Assembly (NCBI RefSeq): GCF_030272615.1
Contig: NC_081407.1
Span: 264,726,574-264,790,573 of the forward strand
Origin: Cryptomeria japonica
Lineage: Eukaryota > Streptophyta > Pinopsida > Cupressales > Cupressaceae
DNA: 64,000 bases
Reading direction: 5' to 3'
A program made the position numbers and the translations under genes. Positions 23,246-34,547 of this stretch are shown here, in pieces. The first letter of the stretch is position 1, and each line of letters starts with the position of its first letter. The notes under the pieces are model-generated. The model was given only the letters and a program-made list of their open reading frames with translations. It was not told the DNA's origin and did no database searches.

Positions 23246-24700
23246 GAAGGGCTCATCTTTGCACTATTAATCATACTTTAAGGTTTAAAAATTTTAATTA
23301 TCTATGAACAATATGCCTAGCAGAACCCTTATAACTTTCATGTTTATTCATTTTTGCTGCTATATTCTGGTTATTGGAAGTAATATTAAGAATGATATCT
23401 TATGGTTAAATGTTTTACTTTTTTGATTAATTTGCAAGTATGAATGTCATTATAACCATAAATATATTGCTTTGTTCTGTTTGACCTTCATAAATGTATT
23501 TTTTAATATAGTTTAATGAGAACAAGAGAATTTAGGTGGACAACTCCAGTTCAATGGCCACCTGTATAATGACAAATCTTGAAGTATTCTCGATTGAAGA
23601 TCCTCTTGATCTTCTCTATGTCTATTTCATCGGTTGTCTCGGAACTTTAACTTCCTTCTGAAGTCTATATTAAGTTTTCTCCAGTTCGGTTGTAGCCATT
23701 ACTCTGCTTTAAGTGGGTAGCAATAGTTTGAATTTGAATAAAGATGGATATCTATAAATATCCAATTAAGATATGTAGATTGTAATAGGAAAATTAGTCA
23801 GTAAGTTAGCCAACATTAGAGCTCCATATTTAGTAATCAACAAGTTTATTTTTACTTCTTGTTGGAAGTTCATTTCAATGAAAACTAGAAGTTGATCTGA
23901 GAATTCTTGTATTTAGGATACCACCAGAGGAAGAGCAAGGTCTGCTCAACCAAAGAGAGGTGATCCTTGTGTTATTTATTTTTCATGTTTAGTTTTGTGC
24001 ATTGAAACTTATCTCACATTGTTCAGATTCTTTGTTAATGTGCAGTTGACTAGATTAAGTATTAAATTTCAAAAGTTGTAGTCATTTAAATCTTTGTTTA
24101 GATATTGTTTCGATGAATGCATGTTAAGAAGTTTTAGTTTTTTGTTGTCATTTAGTTCCTTTACAGTAAATGAATTTCGTTTCTCATTTTAGTAAGATGA
24201 AGAATTTGGGACTATGAAAAGAACAAAAACATTGTTGGGTTAACTCATGGAATTTAGTTGTTTTCTGGTTTAAGTAGATTTTATTTTTGCAATTATAATT
24301 TAGATTTATTTCCTGCAAACGTAAATCAGATTTCACTTTCAGCAAGCGTAAAATAGGTTCATTTTCAGCATTTAGTGATATATTTCCTTTCATAGGTAGA
24401 TAAAAGTTAATTAAATTTGTGATTAGTCAATTCCATAATTTATATCTTAAACTTTGTTTTGTTCAGACTCTTGGTATCATATTTGAATTCTTCATAGGAT
24501 AGTTGACTCTCGTGACTTAAAGTAGAAAAGTGTCTTCTCTCTAGTTTTTAAACCACAATCATAGGAGTAGTTCTGAATAGATCCTGACAGCTCCTGACGG
24601 AGCATGATCCAACCACAGTCAATGTTTTTCAGTGCAAAACCCCCAATTGAGATTCTCCTTATCATAGACAACTTTCAAACACACCTCGAGTCGATAATGA
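23246..24700. other. Insertion-like spacer inside Copia element
   Basis: About 1.45 kb that separates the Copia zinc knuckle from the protease, where only a short linker is expected. It contains TATAAATA at about 23,753 in LTR-like surroundings (the following 'aatcaacaagtttattttt' resembles a U5 region). It is probably a solo LTR of another family; I could not fix termini or a target duplication. Confidence 0.35.
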
Positions 24701-26090
24701 AAAGAATATAAATGGTGCAATTTGTGACATCAACGACCTTGCCCACCACAATTTTTGAAGACTTGAATGAAGAATCTTTGTTTCTAGCTATAGAGGAGAA
24801 GTATCAAGAAAGATCTAAAAAACCAGAAAAGAAGACTGCATTGCATGCTAAAGTTGAACCTAGATCATGGATTATTGATTCTAAATGCTAGAATCACATG
24901 ACTAAAGACAAAGACAAATTTATCTCTAAAGAAGTATGATGGTGGATTTGTGAAATTTGTAGAAGAGGAATTTGCATCGATTTGTGAAATAGGAAGCATC
25001 TCGATTGATGGTAAGCATAAAGTTGATGGTGTTTATTACTTAAAAGGATTGAGACAGTCTATTGAGTGTTAGTCAGATGTGCAATAGAGGTTATGAAGTT
25101 GTATTTACAAAAAATGGATGTATGATAAGAAAAGGTAGAACCAAAAAATTGGTAGCAAAAGGAATCAGGACAAGTGGAAGTGTTTATTGCATAAAGGACA
25201 AAAGTGGAAACAGGTGTTATCTAAGTTAGAGAAAATGAATGTTGGTCATGACATAAGAGGATGGGATACGTTAACTTTGATAACATGATAAAGATCAGTA
25301 ACTATAAGGCAATAAGAGATTTACCAAGTATTATCAAGCTTATTGACACTATGTGCAAGGAATGTTAATTAGGAAAGCAAACAAGGAGAAGTTTCAAAAA
25401 TAAAGAGTATTATGCATCAAATTCGTTAGAGATCATTCATATAGACTTGTGTGGCCCTACAAGGACAAGAAAACTTAATGGTGAAAGGTATTTTATGTTA
25501 CTTATTGATGATTATTCTAGAATGACATGGATTACATTTTTAGAGAAAAATTTGAAGCTTTTGAAAGATTTAAAGTTTTCAAATGAATGGTAGAGAATCA
25601 AGTTGATTCTAGGATCAAGTGTTTGAGATTTGATAGAGGTGGAGAATTTACTTCAAATGAATTTAATAATTTCTATGAGAAATATGGGATTGGGAAACAT
25701 CTTTCTGCTCCAAGAACTCCTTGGTGGAATGGTGTGGTAGAAAGGAAGAATAGAACAATTATTGACATGGATAGAATTATGATGAAAGATGCTAACTTGG
25801 CTAATATTTATTGGAAAGAAGTTGTGCATATATTTTTTTACATCTTAATAGGGTTTAAATAAGGATAAATGATACAAAGACACTATATGAGTTGCGGTAT
25901 GGAAGACCACCTACTATGAAATATTTTAGAATCTTTGGGAGTAAGTGCTATACTAGAAGAGATGAGAATGACCTCAGAAATTTTGATGCTAGAGCTGGTG
26001 AAAGAATATTCTTGGGATATTCTAGAAACAAAAAAGATTACTGATGTTACAATAAAAGATTAAACGAGATAGTGGAGAGTACAAATGTTA
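24701..26090 (+). pseudogene. int: Copia protease and integrase, broken (+ strand)
   Basis: The protease active-site block is at about 24,860-24,905 (SWIIDSKC, stop, NHMT: the D-S-G glycine is lost). GAG_pre-integrase-like sequence follows (25,080-25,350), then the integrase core. 25,440-25,500 gives DLCGPT.-type residues. The open piece 25,587-25,862 has KCLRFDRGGEFTSNEF, with the second catalytic Asp region, and PWWNGVVERKNRTI with the Glu. FGSKCY-like sequence is near 25,930. The frame is broken many times. Confidence 0.8.
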
Positions 26091-26765
26091 AAGTATCCAA
26101 GGGATGGAATCAGAGTGCCCCTAAACCAATTCAAGAGACTGAATTTGAAATGATTCTTGTTGTTGTAGAAGAAAAGACAAATTTGGAAGAAAACAATGAA
26201 GAGGAGCCAGATGAAACAAAAAAAGAGGACAAAGAAGAACCAAAAAGAACCAAAGAAAGAAATTAAAACTCCAAAATATGTGCAAAGGAATCATTAAGAA
26301 GATTAGATAATTGGAGACAATAACAAAAGAGTTCAGACAAGAAGAAGTGTTACAACTTAGGTAAATGAGAAAAATTATTATTATTTTATTTAATTGAACC
26401 TAAATTATATGAAAAAGAAAGTAAAAAAGAAAGGTGGGTAAAAGCAATGGAAGAATAATTGAATCAGATATAGAAGAATCATAGTACTTCGACTGGTGGA
26501 AAAAAATATGATAGAAATGAAGTGGGTGTTTCAAAACGAACTAAAGGAACAAGGACAAGTCACAAGAAGCAAGGCAAGGCTACTCTCAAGTACAAGGTAT
26601 TGGTTTTGAAGAAAAATTTTCCCCAATTGCTAGGATGGAAGGTATTAGAATGTTTCTTGCATTTTATACCTACAAGAACTTTAGAGTATATCAAATGGAT
26701 ATTAATTTAACATTTTTGAAATGAGAATTGAAATAAGTATACATTGAACAACTAGATGGATTCAT
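26091..26765 (+). pseudogene. pol: Copia RT, N-terminal part (+ strand)
   Basis: Acidic linker (EENNEEEPDETKKEDKEEP, 26,165-26,255), then the RT start: the KWVFQNELKEQGQ block at about 26,520-26,560 and the region around 26,690-26,765 ending GFI. The coding sequence stops exactly at the left target duplication of the nested Gypsy element and resumes in the same frame at 34,548. Confidence 0.8.
26761..26765. other. Left target-site duplication TTCAT
   Basis: TTCAT at 26,761-26,765 is repeated at 34,543-34,547, flanking the nested Gypsy element. Confidence 0.85.
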
Positions 26766-28316
26766 TGATGCAAGTGTTAGGCTAGGTGAGTGCAATTCAG
26801 GATAAAACTATCATAATAGGCCACCAAGGAAACCCAAAACACCCTACCAACCAGACTTACACCTTAAAAAAACTCTTTAATTAATCATAAACAAAATTCT
26901 ATACCCTAAGGATAACATTGACAAGATCTTAGGATCAAAAGTTGAAAACTGCTCAAGCCTACTCAAACCGGTTGGACACCAAACTTGGCTTCAAGTTGGA
27001 ATTTTGACAAAATAGTGAGCAGGGATGAAACCAAATGGTCAAGGTGGATGAAAATTCCCATACAAACATTCTCAAGCTATGGTGACACAACAAACTGATC
27101 CATTCAACAAGGTTCCTTTGTAAAACCCCAAAATCCTTATATACTCAAGGGGACTTATCAAAAAAAATTTGCAAACTTGCAAATTAACAACAAAAAAAAA
27201 TGGATATCCAAATACCCTTTATTGAAAAAGGTCTAAATCCAAAAGGAGGTGGTCTGGAAAACAAAGGAGACTTGCTACCCTTCACAATTGCAAGTATGCC
27301 TAATTAGGCTTAAGTAGGTGGGTTTGTAAAGGAAGTGTATGAAATGTGATTGATCAGAAAGTTTCACCAATTGAAAAAGTGTTTTCCACACCCCAATTGA
27401 CCAAATCCAAGATTTTGTGCATTGGTTCAACCCCTATTTTGTTTTAACACCAATTTTGCATTTTGAAACTAGGTTGTCACATGAGGATGCCAACCTAAAT
27501 AAATCAAAGCAAATGCCAAAGACACCTAAAAACCTGAAAATTTCTTCTAGAATAATTGAGTAAATATAAAAACCTCTCATTCCACCAAGTTTTAGAATTT
27601 TTGTACTGTGGCCATGAGAGGAAATGCAAAAATAGGTCAAAACCCTAGGTTTAGGAGGGTTTCAAAACTGTTTTTAGTAAAAATGCAATAACTTTCAAAC
27701 CAGAGCACTTAGAGACCTCAAATCAAAATAAAAAGAAATTTAAGAGGCCCCTCAATCTGAATCCATAATTTATAACCTCCTATTAGTCCTAAAATAATCT
27801 GTACAAGAGCAAAAACATGACTGTTTGCAGGAAAACAAGGTTTTTTTATTGATTGCCAAATGAAAATTTACATCCACTCCTTCATCACCCACCTGAAAGG
27901 GCTTATGAAGGCCTCCCCCATCAGTTACAACCAATTTTATAACTAATTAGCCAATGGGGAAGGATATTTTCGTACAAACAAAAAGTTGTCAAGTGTTGTG
28001 ATGACAACATTGACACTTTTTGACAATTTTTGCTCAAAAGCACTTGAAAGTGCAAACTAACTTTCTAAATCCTACCAATGGTCATCAAGGACCAATTTAT
28101 TTCCAAAAACAAGAAAATAACTCAAAATAAAAATTTTATGACCCTTTGACCATAGTTGACCAAGTGGCTCATAAATTGTCAAACCTGGGACTAGGCCTCA
28201 CAAATGGATCAAAAACAAGACCAATGACTCCTAGCATGAAATAAACAATCCAAGACCCCTTAGGAGTCATAAAAAAGTAGGATAATAAAGTTTTTAAATT
28301 TGGCGCTCCTTCACCA
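26766..28316 (-). repeat. 3' LTR of chromodomain Gypsy element
   Basis: 1,551 bp, sense-strand start TGGTGAAGGAGC and end ...TTGCATCA. It aligns from end to end with 32,992-34,542. The gag-pol ORF runs about 147 bp into it. Confidence 0.92.
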
Positions 28317-28906
28317 TACTCCCCATGAGTTTTTGAACTCAATTTCCCACTTGAGTCAAGTTTATCAAGTGAAGATCCATGATTTTGGAACTGCTCTTCA
28401 GTCATCCATGTGGCATCAATGGTGGGGAGTCCTTTCCACTTTACCAAGTACTGAAAATATCTCTTCTTCCTGGTTTGTTTCAGAATCTTAGAATTCAAGA
28501 TCTTTTCCAACTCAATCGGCTTGCTTTGAGGAAGGTTGGTGACATAGTCTTCTTGGTCATGAAAGATTTGACCATTAGAAGTACCTCCACCTTCAGAAGG
28601 ACCTACAACAATATCAATACCTGCAACACCTTTATAAGAGGTCAGATCACAAATATTGAAAATAGGAGAAATTTTCAAAGTAGGAGGAAGAGAAATCTCA
28701 TAGGCGTTGTCACCCATTTTGTTCAAAATGGTGCATGGCCCCACTTTCTTCATATGCAACTTGGCATATCTACCCTTAGGCAATATTTCCTTCTTGAGAT
28801 ATGCCCAAATTTTGTCTCCAAATCTGAAATGTACTTCCTTTCTCTTTTTATCAGCATGGGCTTTTTACTTTTGAGTAGTATTTTGAAGGGTTTGTTTCAC
28901 CTCTTC
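28169..28906 (-). pseudogene. Integrase tail and chromodomain
   Basis: C-terminal end of the gag-pol frame after two stops (at about 28,905 and 28,867). It holds the GPF-like integrase tail (KVGPCTILNKMGDNAYEISLP and ISPIFNICDL) and a chromodomain: ELEKILNSKI, then YLVKWKG and ATWMTEEQ (about 28,450-28,330). Chromodomains on chromoviral integrases bind modified histone tails and steer insertion (known for the lineage). The stop codon lies inside the LTR, so the final roughly 48 codons are LTR-encoded. Confidence 0.85.
28317..28329 (-). promoter_or_regulatory. Polypurine tract
   Basis: On the sense strand CTCATGGGGAGTA lies directly before the 3' LTR and overlaps coding sequence. Plus-strand synthesis would start here. 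Confidence 0.7.
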
Positions 28907-31588
28907 CTACACTTTTGCTATCAAATATGCAAATTCCTCTCCTTGTGCACTAATTTTGAAATCAGATGGTAGGTCTACCAAGTCTAAGGGACCCCGAGGA
29001 TGCATGCCAAACACTGTTTGAAAAGGAGTCTTCCCTGTTGACCGGTTTAGAGAGTCATTCAATGCAAACTCTGCTTGAGGGAGTACCATCTCCCAATTCT
29101 GATTGTATTGCTTTGTTAGGCATCTAAGTAGATTACCTAATGACCTATTCACCACTTCTGATTGGCCATCAGTTTGTGGGTGATATGTAGAACTATAGGT
29201 CAAATTTGTGCCCAATTTTTTGAACAAAGTTCTCCAAAATTGGCCTTGAAACTTCACATCTCTATCTGAGACAATTGCTTTTGGTAACCCATGAATTCTA
29301 ACCACTTCTTTGAAGAAGAGATGGGAAATATGTGAAGCATCATTTGTGCTTTTACAAGGTACAAAATGTGCCATCTTGTTGAACATGTCCACAATGACAA
29401 AAACACTATCATACCCTTGCTTACTCCTAGGCAATCCCATTACAAAATCCATTGAGATTGATTCCCAAGGTCTAGAAGGTATTGGTAAGGGATGATACAA
29501 TCCTTGATTGGTTGACACACCTTTTACTTGTTGACATATTTTACAAGTTTGAACAAACTTTTTGACATCATTTGCCATTTTAGGCCAAAAATAACTCCTT
29601 TTGACTAGATCTAGAGTTTTATCAATACAAAAGTGACCACTCATGCCACCACAATGTTTTTCCTTGATTATATTAGACCTCATTGAGCATTTAGGAATAC
29701 AAAGTTGAGATCCTTTAAACAATAAACCATCTTGAATGAGGAAATCTGAAAAATCAGTGTGATATTTACCCACAAGTTTAGAGCAAACCTCAAAAGCTTC
29801 ACCAAAATCTGAATCACCTGCATAGAGAGTCTTCAAGGCATCAATACCAATGCTTTGAAGTTGGATTTCTTGAACCAAACCCACTCTTATGCTCAATGCA
29901 TCAGCCACTTTGTTGGCTTGACCCTTTTTGTGCTTGATAGTGAAAGTATAGGCTTGAAGTTGCTCCATCCATTTGATGTGTTTAACACTTAGTTTCTCTT
30001 GTGAGTTCAAGTAGCTAAGAGCATGATTGTCTGTGAAACCCACAAACTCCTTTGGTAGAAGGTAGTGTCTCCATTTTTTCAATGTTTGAACCATTGCATA
30101 GAGTTCAAGGTCATAAGTAGAATACTTCTTCTTGGCTTCATTGAGTTTTTCTGAAAAGAAAGCAATAGGTCTATTTTCTTGGCTTAGGACAGCCCCTATA
30201 GCCAAGTTGCTAGCATCTGTTTCAACTGTAAACACTTTGCCAAAATCAAGCAAGGTTAGAATGGGATATTGTGCCACCATGTTCTTCAAATATTGAAAAG
30301 CCTCATTGGCTGCATTAGTCCATACAAACTTAGTTTTTCTACCACCTTTAATTGTATCCAACAATGGAGCACAAATATGACTGAAATTTTTAATAAACTT
30401 CCTATAAAAGGTGACTAATCCATGAAAACTTCTCACATCACCTGGATTCTTTGGTTGAGGCCAACTTACAATGGCTTCTACCTTGCTTGGATCCATTTTC
30501 AGTGTGCCTTGAGAGATGACAAACCCCAAAAATGTGAGCTCCTTCTGCATGAAGATACACTTCTCTAGATTGATGATTAGTTTGTGCTCATGAAGCTTCC
30601 TTATAACCTGCTCCAAATGGTTAATATGCTCTTCTAAAGTGCTGCTAAAAATTAGAATATCATCAAGATATATAACCACAAACTTACCATTGAAATCTTT
30701 GAAGATTTCATTCATCAACCTCATGAATGTGCTTGGAGCATTGCTCAAACCAAAAGGCATGACAAGCCATTCATACAAACCATCTATTGTCTTGAATGCA
30801 GTCTTCCATTCATCTCCCAGACTGAACCTTATTTGGTGATAACCAAATTTGAGATTAATTTTAGAGAAATAGAAAGCATTTCCAAGTTGATCCATTAGGT
30901 CCTCCATCCTTGGAATTGGGAACCTATATCTTATAGTGATCTTGTTTATAGCCCTACTATCAATGCATAACCTCCATTTCCCATCTTTCCTGGGTGCTAA
31001 TACTACTGGTATGGCACAAGGGCTAAGACTCTTTTGAATGAGTCCCTTGTTCAACATCTCATGAACTTGTCTTGAGATCTCAGCATTCTGATTGGGTGTC
31101 ATCTTGTATGGTGCCTTGTTGGGGATTGATGCACCAGGAATCAAATCAATTTGATGGCAAACATCTCTCAAGGGTGGGAGGGTAGAGGGCAACTCACTTG
31201 TGTTGACTTCCTTATACTTGTCAAGCAAGCCTTTCACAACATTAGGAATAGGTGCTATAGGATCCGATTCATCTTTGTCCTTGGGTTTCACAACCAAAAC
31301 AAAACTCTCTTCTTGAGACTCTTTCAATGTTTTTACCATCTCTTTCTCACCAATTACTATGATTGTGGGCTCTTTCTCTACCTTAGTGCCAGGCAATGGT
31401 TTCATGGTATAGGTGACTCCATCTTTTACAATGGTGTAGGTGTTCTTTCTACAACTATAGGTGGCATCCATGTCATATTGCCATGGCCTCCCTAGTAGAA
31501 GATGGCAAGCATCCATCTCTACAATATCACATAGAACTTGGTCCTTAAAATCACCTAAAGAGAACTCAATCATGGTTTGATCAGTCAC
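28907..31588 (-). pseudogene. pol: Gypsy RT, RNase H and integrase (long open part of pol)
   Basis: 893 codons open without interruption, between two stops of the same frame. RT spans about residues 185-370 with the catalytic YLDD at 307-310. The motif A Asp is replaced by Asn (SKINLKFGY, where D-L is usual). RNase H spans about 440-570 (ETDAS, DLELYA, FTDNHAL, ADALS). Integrase has the zinc-binding His pair (KHCGGMSGH) and TCKICQ at 682-686, then the DDE residues in SMDFVMG (714), VSDRDVKF (about 775) and GQSEVVNR (811). The domain order RT-RH-IN-chromodomain defines a Ty3/Gypsy chromovirus. The lost Asp means this RT would be inactive even without the stops. Confidence 0.92.
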
Positions 31589-31870
31589 AAGGGTTTGCTA
31601 CCCCTTAGTAAGCCAAGAAACATGATAAGGAAAAGGATGAGCAGATTTAGTTAGTCCAAGTTTATCTACCATTTCTCTAGAAACCAAATTTTTAGTTGAA
31701 CCGAAATCTATGAGTAGGTTACACACTTTACCTTGGCACCTTATCCTTGTCCTAAAGAGATTCTTCCTTTGGGGGGGTTCTTGGGTGTGGGGAACTTGTA
31801 GGAAGGTTTGCCTCATCATTAAGACTGTACCTTCTTTAGCATCAAGTTCATGTCTCTCCTCTTGGACCAC
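31589..31870 (-). pseudogene. Gypsy aspartic protease
   Basis: Retropepsin segment between the zinc knuckle and RT. The core reads NLLIDFGSTKNLVS: the catalytic D-S-G has become D-F-G, a change explained by TCC to TTC. A TAG follows at about 31,595. In frame with gag and the rest of pol. Confidence 0.82.
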
Positions 31871-32950
31871 TTGAGTTCTTTCACCTTGGTTGTTGTTGTT
31901 GTTTCCTCTTTCAGGGCACCTTCCAACATGGTGTCCTAACTGATTACAATTGAAGCATTTGAGGGGTTCATTTTATCTCCCTCTTCCTCTACCAAAAGGT
32001 CTTCTCCCTCTAGAGTTTCCTCTACCACCATAGTGACCTTGTTCTTTGTTTCCTTGGGGCTGCTCCCAAGATTTGTTGTCATTACTTGACTGCCCTTTAC
32101 TCCAAAAATTACTCTTGCCTTTGGAGTTCTTGTTGAAATTGCTGCCTTTACCCTTGCTGCCTTGGTTTTGCCTCCTCTTCAACTTATCTTCCACTTTAAG
32201 TGCCAATTGGTAGCATTTTTGTACTGTGGTGGGGGTACATAAATTCAACTCATCTTGGATATTCATTTTCAAGCCATTCAAGTATCTGGCTAACCTTTCA
32301 CTTTCCCTTTCCATGGTCTTCGACTTCAAACACAACTTTTAGAACTCCTCGGTGTATGTGTTGATGTCCATGTCCTTTTGCCTAATATTTTGCCTCCTTC
32401 TATGAAGTTGAACTTCATAATCTGTAGGGATATAGGCCTCATGTATCTTGGCCTTCATGGTTTTCCAAGAGGTAATTAAACTCTTGTCCTCTTTCACCCT
32501 TTCTCCTTTAAGAAAGTTACACCATGTCAAAGCTCCACCTTTCATCTTGGACTTTGCTATCTTGACCCTCTGACTTTCAGGGATCTCTTCACAATCAAAG
32601 AAACAATCTAGGGCATCAACCCATTCAGTGTCCACATCAGGGTCCATCTTGCCATTGAAGGAAGGCAAGTCAAGCTTACTATTTGTGGTTCTCCTTGCCA
32701 CTGTCTTGAGGGAATTAACAAGGTACCTTTGGTCTCTAGGTACATCATCAACATCATCCTGCCACAAGGGTTCTTCCTCTTCTTCACCCCCCTCTCCAAG
32801 GTCTTCTCCTTGTCTCCTCTCATTAAGCTTTTGGTTAAGACTATTTACTTGATTCATTAGGGATTGCACCCTCTTTGCCAATTCCACATTTGTCATGTGG
32901 TGTGGGATCCTTTCATTTTTATTATCTCCATCTACATTGTTCTTTGACAT
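31871..32950 (-). pseudogene. gag: Gypsy gag with zinc knuckle
   Basis: Gag of the chromodomain element, starting at the ATG at 32,950 only about 40 bases inside the LTR. An N-terminal helical and acidic part is followed by the capsid domain (PSFNGKMDPD, EWVDALDCFFD, LTWCNFL, about 32,660-32,500) and a basic Gly/Arg-rich stretch (SRGRRPFGRGRGR). The CCHC knuckle CFNCNQLGHHVGRC is at about 31,950-31,910. Stops interrupt it at about 32,337 and 31,971. Every piece is in one frame with pol, so a single polyprotein was made. Confidence 0.9.
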
Positions 32951-32960
32951 CTTTCACTCC

Positions 32961-32989
32961 TTAGGTTCAAAACCTAAGCTCGGATACCA
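32961..32989 (-). promoter_or_regulatory. Primer-binding site with extended tRNA match
   Basis: The plus strand reads a 5-bp T-stem TTAGG/CCTAA around the 7-base loop TTCAAAA, then GCTCGGAT and ACCA. This is the layout of a tRNA 3' half ending in CCA, close to plant initiator tRNA-Met (3' end GCTCTGATACCA). The core PBS is 32,978-32,989, two bases from the LTR. Confidence 0.8.
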
Positions 32990-32991
32990 CT

Positions 32992-34542
32992 TGATGCAAG
33001 TGCTAGGCTAAGTGAGTGCAATTCAGGACAAAACTGTCACAATAGGCCACCAAGGAAACCCAAAACACCCTACCAACCAGACTTACACCTTAAAAACACT
33101 CTTCAACTAATCATAAACAACATTCTAGATGCTAAGGATAACATTGACAAGATCTTAGGATCAAAAGTTGAAAACTGCTCAAGCCTACTCAAACCGGCTG
33201 GACACCAACTTGGCTTCAAGTTGGAATTTTGACAAAATAGTGAGCAGGGATGAAACCAAATGGTCAAGGTGGATGAAAATTCCCATAAAAACATGCTCAA
33301 GTTGTGGTGACACAACAAACTGATCCATTCAACAAGGTTCCTTTGTAAAACCCCAAAATCCTTATATACTCAAGGGGACTTATCAAAACAACTTTGCAAA
33401 ATTGCATATCACCAACAACAAAAAAATGGATATCCAAATACCCTTTATTGAAAAAGGTCTAAATCCAAAAGGAGGTGGTCTGGAAAACAAAGGAGACCTG
33501 CTACCCTTCACAATTGCAAGTATGCCTAATTAGGCTTAAGTAGGTGGGTTTGTAAAGGAAGTGTATGAAATGTGATTGATCAGAAAGTTTCACCAATTGA
33601 AAAAGTTTTTTCCACACCCCAATTGACCAAATCCAGGATTTTGTGCATTGGTTCAACCCCTATTTTGTTTTAACACCAATTTTGCATTTTGAAACTAGGT
33701 TGTCACATGAGGATGCCAACCTAAATAAATCAAAGCAAATGCCAAAGACACCTAAAAACCTGAAAATTTCTTCTAGAATCATTTAGTACATATACAAACC
33801 TCTCATTCCACCAAGTTTTAGAATTTTTGTACGGTGTCCATGAGAGGAAATGCAAAAATAGGTCAAAACCCTAGGTTTAGGAGGGTTTCAAAACTGTTTT
33901 TAGTAAAAATGCAATACCTTTCGAACCAGAGCACTTAGAGACCTCAAATCAAAGTAAAAAGAAAGGTAAGAGGCCCCTCAATCTGAATACATAATTTATA
34001 ACCTCCCAGTAGTCTGAAAATAATCCGTACAAGAGAAAAAATGTGACTGTTTGCAGGAAAACAAGGTTTTTTTATTGATTGCCAAATGAAAATTTACATC
34101 CACTCCTTCATCACCCACCTGAAAGGGCTTATGAAGGCCTCCCCCATCAGTTACAACCAATTTTTGAACTAATTAGCCAATGGGGAAGGATATTTTCTTA
34201 CAAACAAAAAGTTGTCAAGTGTTGTGATGACAACATTGACACTTTTTGACAATTTTTGCTCAAAAGCACTTGAAAGTGCAAACTAACTTTCTAAATCCTA
34301 CCAATGGTCATGAAGGACCAATTTATTTCCAAAAACAAGAAAATAACTCAAAACTAAATTTTTATGGCCCTTTGACCATAGTTGACCAAGTGGCTCATAA
34401 ATTGTCAAACTTAGGACTAGGCCTCACAACTGGATCAAAAACAAGACCAATGACTCCTAGCATGAAATAAACAATCCAAGACCCCTTAGGAGTCATAACA
34501 AGGTAGGATAATAAAGTTTTTAAAGTTGGTGCTCCTGCACCA
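32992..34542 (-). repeat. 5' LTR of chromodomain Gypsy element
   Basis: 1,551 bp, same length as 26,766-28,316 and alike throughout. It ends in TG...CA-type termini next to the PBS and the right TTCAT duplication. It would hold the promoter on the minus strand. Confidence 0.92.
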
Positions 34543-34547
34543 TTCAT
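34543..34547. other. Right target-site duplication TTCAT
   Basis: Matches 26,761-26,765 and joins the two halves of the Copia RT. Confidence 0.85.

Larger units (their letters stand above)
26766..34542 (-). mobile_element. Complete chromodomain Ty3/Gypsy element (nested)
   Basis: A full-length 7,777-bp element on the minus strand: two 1,551-bp LTRs, PBS, a single gag-pol frame, a C-terminal chromodomain and a polypurine tract, bounded by a perfect 5-bp target duplication (TTCAT). Removing the element and one TTCAT restores the surrounding Copia RT frame, which proves the nesting order. By-eye LTR divergence is about 4%. The gag-pol frame (32,950-28,169) has no frameshift, only five stops and a few active-site substitutions, so this copy is dead but young relative to the rest of the window. 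Confidence 0.95.

Noticed and set aside
28330-28500. Host chromodomain gene
   Set aside because: It is in frame with integrase and ends in the LTR of a complete chromovirus.
28907-31588. An 893-codon open RT-RNase H-integrase frame as an active enzyme gene
   Set aside because: It is only the stretch between two stops of a longer gag-pol frame, and the RT motif A Asp and the protease D-S-G motif are lost. Annotated as pseudogene.
32961-32989. A tRNA gene
   Set aside because: Only the T-arm and acceptor 3' strand are present, placed exactly at an LTR; it is a primer-binding site.
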